Shown: positions 5,739 to 10,310 of the stretch, in pieces | Position numbering within the stretch: position 1 is the first letter of the stretch | Layout of the letters: each line of letters opens with the position of its first letter | Assembly: GCA_030428825.1 (NCBI GenBank) | Contig: JAUIEL010000196.1 | Span: 1-10,310 of the forward strand | DNA from: a bacterium | Lineage (GTDB): Bacteria; Planctomycetota; B15-G4; JADJEK01 | DNA: 10,310 nucleotides | Reading direction: 5' to 3' | Made by a program: the position numbers and the translations under genes | Notes under the pieces: model-generated | Told to the model about the DNA's origin: nothing | Database searches by the model: none | What the model saw: only the letters and a program-made list of their open reading frames with translations

Positions 5739-8501
5739 TCAGGCGTCGTCGAGGCGCGCCCGCCACGCGTCGACGACGTCGAGCCAGGGGTGGTCGGGGC
5801 GGAGGCTTCGCGTCAACGCGTCCCCGGCCTCGCGCAGGAGCGGTTCCGCCGCGGCTCGGTCGCCCGCCGCCCAGGCGACCCGACCGAGGGCGTGGCGGAG
5901 CCGGCTCCGGACGACGGCCGCTCCCGGCAGGTCGCGGTCGAGCGTCGCGAGCGCCTCCTCGAGCGCGGCGGTCGCCGCCTCGAACGCCCCGCGCTCGAGG
6001 TCGCACTCGCTCTTCAGCTCGAGCGTCCAGACGCGGCGCCAGCTCCAGACGGCCTTCGGGATCGAGAGCGCCGCCGCCAGCGCCTCCTCGGCCGCCGCGG
6101 TCTCCCCTTCGGCCCGGAGCCGCCGCGCCCGCGCGGTGAGCACCTCGCCGACGTGCCCGCGGACCCAGACGGTCTCCTCGTCCGCCGCCGCGAGGAACGC
6201 CGCGATCGACTCGCGCGCGACGTCGTGCTCCCCGGCCTCGACCCGGCAGACGATCGCCCGGGTCGCCGAGAGGCTCGCGTCGTGGCTCGCCGGGCCCCGC
6301 CGGCGGTAGACGGAGTGCGCCTGTTCGTACGCGTCGGCCGCCGCCGAGGGTCGGCCCGTCGCCTCGTACAGCTTGCCGAGGCCGAACGACGCGTTCGCGA
6401 AGTGGTAGCTCTCGCGGCTGACCAGGTCGCCGATCACGCGGTGCGCCTCCCGGAGCAGCGGCTCGCTCCGGACGTGGTCGCCGAGGTCGAGCAGGACGTT
6501 CCCGAGCGTCCCGACGGCGAGCGCGGTGTCGAGGTGACGCGCGCCGAACAGCTCCCGCCGGATCGCGACCGCCTCCTCGAGGACGATCCGCGCGCGGTCG
6601 GTCCGGCGCCGATGGTGGGAGAGCCACCCGAGGTTGTAGAGGCCGGTGGCGAGGCTCGGGTGCGGGCGGTCGAACAGCGCGCGCTGGATCTCCACCGACC
6701 GCTCGAGGCACTCGATCGCCGCGTCGTCGTCCCCCCGTTCCTGGTTCACGAGCGCGAGGTTGTTCAGGCTGAGCGACGCCGCCTCGCTCGTCTCGCCGAG
6801 GTGCTCCCGCTGCAGCGCGAGCGCGCGGCGGAGGTGGCGCTCCGCCTCGTCGAGGTCGTTGGTCCAGTAGTGCCAGAGGCCGACGAGGTTGTGCGTCGCG
6901 GCGAGCGCCACCGGGTCGTCGAGCGTGCGGCGGCGGTCGAGCGACTCGAGCAGGAGCGGTCGCGCGTCGTCGAACGCCTCGACGTCGAGGAGCAGGTCGG
7001 CGAGGTGGTCGAGGGACTCGGCGATCTCCGCGGCGTCCGCCTCCGCGTGCGCGCGGCGGGCGGCGAGCGCCGCCTCGAGCAGCCGGCGCGCCTCGTCGTA
7101 CCGGCCGAGCCGGTGGAACGTCCGGCCGAGCTGGTCCTGGAGGAGCGCCCTCTCCAGCGGCCGGTCCGCGAACTCGCGGTCGACCGCCGGGACCGCCTCT
7201 TCGACGACCCGCAGGAAGTCGACGTCGCGCCCCTCGTTCACCGGGTCGACCGAGGTGAGGACCCGGCCGAGGAACTCGATCGCGTCGCGCCGGGCCGCGG
7301 CCTCGGCGCGGATCTCGCGCGCCTGCCCGAGGAGCGTCGCGACGGCGGCGACGAGGAGGACGAACGCGACGGAGAGCGAGGCGACGGGGACCGCGTTCCG
7401 GCGCAGGAACTTCCGCGCCCGGTACGCGAAGGTGCTCGGCCGCGCGGCGACGGGGAGGCCGTCGAGGAGGCGGCGGACGTCGTCCGCGAACCGCTCCACC
7501 GACGGGTAGCGCCGCGCCGGGTCGGGGGCGAGCGCGGCGCGGAGGATGGTGTCGAGGTCGGTCCGCCCGCGGCCTCCGTCGAGCGGAGGGACGACGCGCG
7601 CCTCGACGGACCGCGCGATCGCCGCCGGGCCGCTCCCCTCGATCTCGAACGGCGGCGCGCCGGTCAGCATGCAGTGGAGGAGCGCGCCGAGGGAGTAGAC
7701 GTCGGTCGCGGTGCCGATCGCGTCGCCGCGGATCTGCTCCGGGCTGGCGTACGCCGGAGTCAGCCACGCCCCCGCGCCGAACGCGGCGGTGACGTCGTCG
7801 GCGGTGCCGTCCGCCGAGAGGAGCTTCGCCAGCCCGAAGTCGAGGAGCTTCGGCGTCGGGACGCCGCCCGTCTCGGTCACGAGCACGTTCGCCGGCTTCA
7901 GGTCGCGGTGGACGATCAGGAGCTGATGCGCGTGACCGACCGCGCGCGCGACCTCGAGGAACAGCTCGAGCCGCGCGCGGCGGGGGAGGGAGCGGGCCTC
8001 GCAGTACGCGTCGATCGGCTCGCCGTCGATCGCCTCCATCACGAGGTAGGGGCGGCCGTCGTCGGTCGTCCCCCCGTCGAGGACGCGCGCGATCGAAGGG
8101 TGCTCGAGGGCGGCGAGTGTCTGCCGTTCGGCGCGGAACCGGCGGACGATCTCGTCGGTGTCGAGGCCGCGCTTCAGGACCTTGACCGCCACGCGCTGGC
8201 GGAACTCGCCGTCGTCGCGCACGGCGAGCGACACGGTCCCCATCCCGCCGCGGCCGAGCTCCGCGATGCAGCGGTACGGCCCGATCCGCGCGCCGTCCGG
8301 GGGGGCCGCGACGTCGTCCGGGTCGAGGAATCCGTCCGCCGCGGCGTGGGACTCGAGTAGCTCGCGCACCTCCTCGAGCGCGTCGTCGTCGCCGGCGAGC
8401 CGTCGCTCGACGAACGACAGGCGGTCGGCCGGAGGTCGCTCCAGCGCCTCGTGGAACGCGTCGCGGACCCGCGGCCACGCGTCGCGCCGGGCGTCACGCA
8501 T
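5739..8501 (-). CDS. Transmembrane Ser/Thr protein kinase with C-terminal TPR array
   Basis: The protein has 920 residues. Residues 1-60 form a small helical domain (WPRVRDAFHEALERPPADR, LLESHAAADGFLD), which is widespread in front of kinases paired with ECF sigma factors. The kinase domain is 74-~345. Its key parts are the glycine loop GRGGMG (83-88), catalytic Lys K107 in VAVK, alpha-C Glu E125, HRDLKPAN (198-205), DFG (221-223), SPE in place of APE (253-255), D267, and R331. All catalytic residues are present, so it should be active. A single membrane helix lies at ~371-391. After it come about 11 TPRs of ~42 residues (~451-900), kinesin-light-chain-like, predicted to be extracytoplasmic. 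The ATG overlaps the sigma-factor stop by 8 nt (ATGCGTGA), with GGGAG 7 nt upstream, so translation is probably coupled. The likely role is to sense an envelope signal through the TPRs and phosphorylate the sigma factor or its partners. Confidence 0.95.
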   Translation of the reverse strand: MRDARRDAWPRVRDAFHEALERPPADRLSFVERRLAGDDDALEEVRELLESHAAADGFLDPDDVAAPPDGARIGPYRCIAELGRGGMGTVSLAVRDDGEFRQRVAVKVLKRGLDTDEIVRRFRAERQTLAALEHPSIARVLDGGTTDDGRPYLVMEAIDGEPIDAYCEARSLPRRARLELFLEVARAVGHAHQLLIVHRDLKPANVLVTETGGVPTPKLLDFGLAKLLSADGTADDVTAAFGAGAWLTPAYASPEQIRGDAIGTATDVYSLGALLHCMLTGAPPFEIEGSGPAAIARSVEARVVPPLDGGRGRTDLDTILRAALAPDPARRYPSVERFADDVRRLLDGLPVAARPSTFAYRARKFLRRNAVPVASLSVAFVLLVAAVATLLGQAREIRAEAAARRDAIEFLGRVLTSVDPVNEGRDVDFLRVVEEAVPAVDREFADRPLERALLQDQLGRTFHRLGRYDEARRLLEAALAARRAHAEADAAEIAESLDHLADLLLDVEAFDDARPLLLESLDRRRTLDDPVALAATHNLVGLWHYWTNDLDEAERHLRRALALQREHLGETSEAASLSLNNLALVNQERGDDDAAIECLERSVEIQRALFDRPHPSLATGLYNLGWLSHHRRRTDRARIVLEEAVAIRRELFGARHLDTALAVGTLGNVLLDLGDHVRSEPLLREAHRVIGDLVSRESYHFANASFGLGKLYEATGRPSAAADAYEQAHSVYRRRGPASHDASLSATRAIVCRVEAGEHDVARESIAAFLAAADEETVWVRGHVGEVLTARARRLRAEGETAAAEEALAAALSIPKAVWSWRRVWTLELKSECDLERGAFEAATAALEEALATLDRDLPGAAVVRSRLRHALGRVAWAAGDRAAAEPLLREAGDALTRSLRPDHPWLDVVDAWRARLDDA

Positions 8502-9051
8502 CGCGGAGCTCCCGGTGCAGCCAGGCCCGGGCGAGCTCCCAGTCCCGCTTGGCGGTCGCGACCGAGACCCCGAGCGCGGCGGCGGCCTCGTCGAACGTCC
8601 GCCCGCCGAAGAACCGGATCTCCACGAGGCGGGCCTGCCGCACGTCGAGCGCCTCGAGCCTCTCCAGCGCCTCGTCGAGCGCCAGCACGTCGACCCCGCG
8701 CGCGGCGCCGGCGATCTCGAGCCCGTCGACGTCGAGGCGTCCGCGCGCGTTCCCCCGCCGGTCGGCGCCGCGCCGCCGGGCGTGGTCGACCAGCACGCGC
8801 CGCATCGTGCGCGCGGCGAGAGAGAGGAAGCGGCTCCGGTCGAGGGCGTTCGCGGTCCGCTGGTCGGCGATCCGCACGAACATCTCGTTCACCAGCGCGG
8901 TGGGGGAGAGGGTGTGGTCCGATCTCTCGCGCGCCATCGCGCGCGAGGCGAGGCGGTGCAGCTCGCCGTACAGGACCGGGGTCAGCGCGGCGATCGCCGC
9001 CCGGTTCCGCTCTCGGATCGCGGGGAGGAGGTCGGTGACGGGTCGATTCAT
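8494..9051 (-). CDS. ECF RNA polymerase sigma factor (PF07638 / Sig-70_X6 type)
   Basis: The protein has 185 residues and starts at ATG 9051-9049. Region 2 spans ~20-95 and shows TALVNEMFVRI and FLSLAARTMRRVLVDHARRR, hallmarks of the ECF group common in Acidobacteria and Planctomycetes. Region 4 spans ~125-182 with the helix-turn-helix TFDEAAAALGVSVATAKRDW, which reads the -35 element. The region 2-4 linker (~96-124) is normal in length and there is no C-terminal extension. No anti-sigma gene is adjacent. Instead the stop overlaps the start of the Ser/Thr kinase, a recurring arrangement in which the kinase probably controls the sigma factor. No good Shine-Dalgarno sequence precedes the ATG. 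A strong inverted repeat stands there instead, so translation may be limited. It could also be leaderless if transcription starts close by. Confidence 0.95.
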   Translation of the reverse strand: MNRPVTDLLPAIRERNRAAIAALTPVLYGELHRLASRAMARERSDHTLSPTALVNEMFVRIADQRTANALDRSRFLSLAARTMRRVLVDHARRRGADRRGNARGRLDVDGLEIAGAARGVDVLALDEALERLEALDVRQARLVEIRFFGGRTFDEAAAALGVSVATAKRDWELARAWLHRELRDA

Positions 9052-9056
9052 GGAGG

Positions 9057-9090
9057 CGCCCGACGCCGAGGGGTCGTCCGGCGTCGGGCG
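9057..9090. repeat. 12-bp perfect inverted repeat before the sigma-factor start
   Basis: The left arm 9057-9068 (CGCCCGACGCCG) is the exact reverse complement of 9079-9090, around a 10-nt loop. It begins 5 nt upstream of the sigma-factor ATG and lies in the 90-bp gap after the secreted-protein gene. In minus-strand RNA it would fold into a very stable hairpin covering the expected ribosome site. As a terminator for the upstream gene it lacks a following U-run. As DNA it could be an operator, since a TAGAAT -10-like hexamer (minus strand, 9098-9093) abuts it. The structure is certain; the function is open. Confidence 0.7.
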
Positions 9091-9141
9091 TCATTCTACG
9101 GAACGGGCGGCGGCGGTCGGGGTCCGCCTCCGGAGCGTTCG

Positions 9142-10011
9142 TCACCGGACTCCGATCGCCGAGTACGCCCCGCCGCCGGACTCCGAGGTGAACCTCAGCT
9201 TCAGGACGTGATGTCCCGAGTCGACCGAGTTCGACTGGAACTGCCAGGAGTTGCCGTTCGTGACGACCGTCGCCGAGAGGTTCGCTCCGTGGCTGTTGTT
9301 CGACTGGAGCGTCAGCGAGTCGCTCGAGTAGCAGTTCCCCCAGAGGCGGACGGTCCCTGCGTCCTCCTGGTCGAGCGGCGCGTTGCTGAGCGCGATCGCG
9401 ATCGTGTGCTGCAGGGGCGTGTACGTCGACCCGGACGGCCCCGGCCAGAGGCGGAGGTTCTGCGGCCGGCCGAGGTTCACGAGCACGCCGACGTCGAGCT
9501 TCTTCTCGAACTGCTCGGCGGTCTTCCGCACCCGTTTCTCGGCCGCGGCCAGCGACTTGTCGACGACGTTCAGCACGTCCGCCAGGAACGCGTCCGCGGC
9601 GCCGCCGCCGCCGACGTAGAGCTCCTTCGGATGGTCGCCGTCGCCGAGCCCCGCGTCGTCGAGCGTCGTCTCCGCGGCCGCGTACGCGTCCCGGAGCGCG
9701 TCGCACGCCGTGTTCATCTCCGCGCCGAGGTTCTGCTGGTACGACACGAGCGAGTCGAAGACGGTCTGCACGTCGAGCGAGCTTCCGCCGCCGCTCTTCA
9801 GCTTCAGGTCGACCGTGTCGAGGTTCGCGTCGAGGACCTTCTCGATCGACGAGACCTGCTTCTTCATCACCTTCAGCGCCGTCGTGCACTCCTTCTTCAG
9901 CCCCTTCACGGCCTTCTTGGCGGGTCCGGCGGCGTCGGCCGGGGCCGCGGCGCCGAGGAGGAGGACGAGCGGGAGGACGGCGAGGCGGAACGGGCGTTCG
10001 AGGAGGATCAT
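9142..10011 (-). CDS. Secreted protein of unknown function, helical N-half and beta-rich C-half
   Basis: I assign 289 residues from ATG 10011-10009. It has GGAG 6 nt upstream and an immediate signal peptide (RPFRLAVLPLVLLLGAAAPA, cleavage near residues 27-28). The frame is open up to 10272, but those codons give no signal and read as Arg/Pro-rich shadow. Residues ~30-175 are Lys/Glu/Ala-rich and helical with coiled-coil character (KKAVKGLKKECTTALKVMKK; AAAEKRVRKTAEQFEKKL). A glycine linker VGGGGAAD lies at ~133-140. Residues ~195-289 look like a compact beta domain (HTIAIALSNAPL, SLTLQSNNSHGANLSATVV, HHVLKLRF). Three cysteines (C42, C103, C227) are present. I recognise no family. It lies just upstream of the sigma-kinase pair on the same strand, separated by 90 bp with a hairpin. 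It may therefore be a cotranscribed envelope partner or an independent gene. Confidence 0.85.
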   Translation of the reverse strand: MILLERPFRLAVLPLVLLLGAAAPADAAGPAKKAVKGLKKECTTALKVMKKQVSSIEKVLDANLDTVDLKLKSGGGSSLDVQTVFDSLVSYQQNLGAEMNTACDALRDAYAAAETTLDDAGLGDGDHPKELYVGGGGAADAFLADVLNVVDKSLAAAEKRVRKTAEQFEKKLDVGVLVNLGRPQNLRLWPGPSGSTYTPLQHTIAIALSNAPLDQEDAGTVRLWGNCYSSDSLTLQSNNSHGANLSATVVTNGNSWQFQSNSVDSGHHVLKLRFTSESGGGAYSAIGVR

Positions 10012-10237
10012 CGTGGTCTCCGGCGGTCGGCGGACGGGTTCGTCGCGGGCAGGGGCCGAATCCGGGCGGCGGGCCGGACGTTTCGGCCGGAGCCCGGAAT
10101 TCTCGACCGTCGCTCGAGGGGGAGCGCGTCCGATCGCCCGATCTCGAGAGATTTCGAGGAGGGACGACGCTGTCCAGCGGCCGCGAGGCGCGGGAGAATG
10201 AGCGCGAACCTCCGAGAAAGAAAGGAGATGGGTTTCC
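10012..10237. other. Divergent intergenic region, no convincing promoter
   Basis: This 226-bp stretch separates the secreted-protein gene (minus) from a plus-strand gene start. It has no long repeat and no paired -35/-10 hexamers that stand out on either strand. Only short dyads are visible, for example the 8-bp palindrome TCTCGAGA at 10142-10149. The purine-rich run at its right end is the ribosome site of the next gene. Confidence 0.5.
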
Positions 10238-10310
10238 ATGGGCAGGGGACCGACCCCGGACCTCGCGGCCATCGTCTCGGACGCCGAGCGGACGTACGTG
10301 TCGAGCGCGG
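10238..10310 (+). CDS. N-terminal fragment of a gene running off the right edge
   Basis: ATG 10238 follows an excellent purine-rich ribosome site (AAAGGAG, 10221-10227) at a spacing of 10 nt. The frame is open to the end of the window and gives 24 residues (MGRGPTPDLAAIVSDAERTY, then VSSA). The composition looks like real protein rather than Arg/Pro shadow. Another ATG at 10228 directly abuts the ribosome site and reads in a different frame, giving a less protein-like peptide. There is too little to assign a family. There is no signal peptide at the start, so it is probably cytoplasmic. Confidence 0.5.
   Translation, partial: MGRGPTPDLAAIVSDAERTYVSSA

Noticed and set aside
5790..8360. Plus-strand open frame of 856 codons opposite the kinase
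   Set aside because: Charged low-complexity shadow of the kinase/TPR gene, whose motifs are unambiguous on the minus strand.
5605..8478. Second minus-strand frame of 957 codons over the kinase
   Set aside because: Same strand, different frame, Arg/Pro-rich, no domain. The other frame encodes the full kinase.
10012..10272. Longer N-terminus for the secreted 289-residue protein
   Set aside because: The extension is Arg/Pro-rich. The internal ATG at 10011 has GGAG and is followed at once by a signal peptide.

Overview
The DNA is very GC-rich (roughly 70% by eye), with G or C at most third codon positions. It looks like a chromosomal segment of a free-living, high-GC Gram-negative-type bacterium. 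The best clue is a PF07638-type ECF sigma factor overlapping a transmembrane Ser/Thr kinase with a long TPR tail. That pairing is typical of Planctomycetota, Acidobacteriota and related uncultured lineages. The secreted beta-helix and beta-propeller proteins fit the same groups. I cannot name the phylum with confidence. No RNA genes, CRISPR arrays, insertion sequences or transposases were seen.

Layout. Positions 3-185 (+) hold the C-terminal end of a hexapeptide-repeat acyltransferase. A run of four minus-strand genes follows. Read 5' to 3' these are a four-helix membrane protein (3714-3301), a small XRE regulator (3299-3072, 1 nt gap), an unrecognised 214-residue protein (2998-2354), and a large secreted BNR-type beta-propeller protein (start 2281). 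The last has no stop codon inside the window and runs antisense through the acyltransferase end. Upstream of this run lies a 217-bp divergent promoter region. It carries two tandem 22-bp near-identical dyad-symmetric sites that overlap a plausible minus-strand promoter, a good candidate autoregulatory operator for the XRE protein. On the other side of it, 3932-5734 (+) encodes a secreted right-handed parallel beta-helix protein.

That gene converges, with only 4 bp between stop codons, on the signalling unit on the minus strand. The unit is the ECF sigma factor (9051-8494) and the TPR Ser/Thr kinase (8501-5739), which overlap by 8 nt and are probably translationally coupled. A perfect 12-bp inverted repeat sits directly before the sigma start codon. 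Upstream of it is a 289-residue secreted protein of unknown family (10011-9142, minus). After a 226-bp divergent gap in which I see no convincing promoter, the first 24 codons of a plus-strand gene run off the right edge.

How the genes may work together (inference). The sigma-kinase pair is a self-contained signal-to-transcription module with no separate anti-sigma gene. Its short kinase N-terminal domain is the likely contact to the sigma factor. The XRE/membrane-protein pair looks like a small autoregulated unit. The three exported proteins (propeller, beta-helix, 289-residue protein) point to a cell surface or extracellular theme, but nothing shows which regulator controls them. The window does not contain an obvious new defence or mobile system. 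The items most worth checking are the tandem operators at 3760-3808 and the collision of two genes near position 155.
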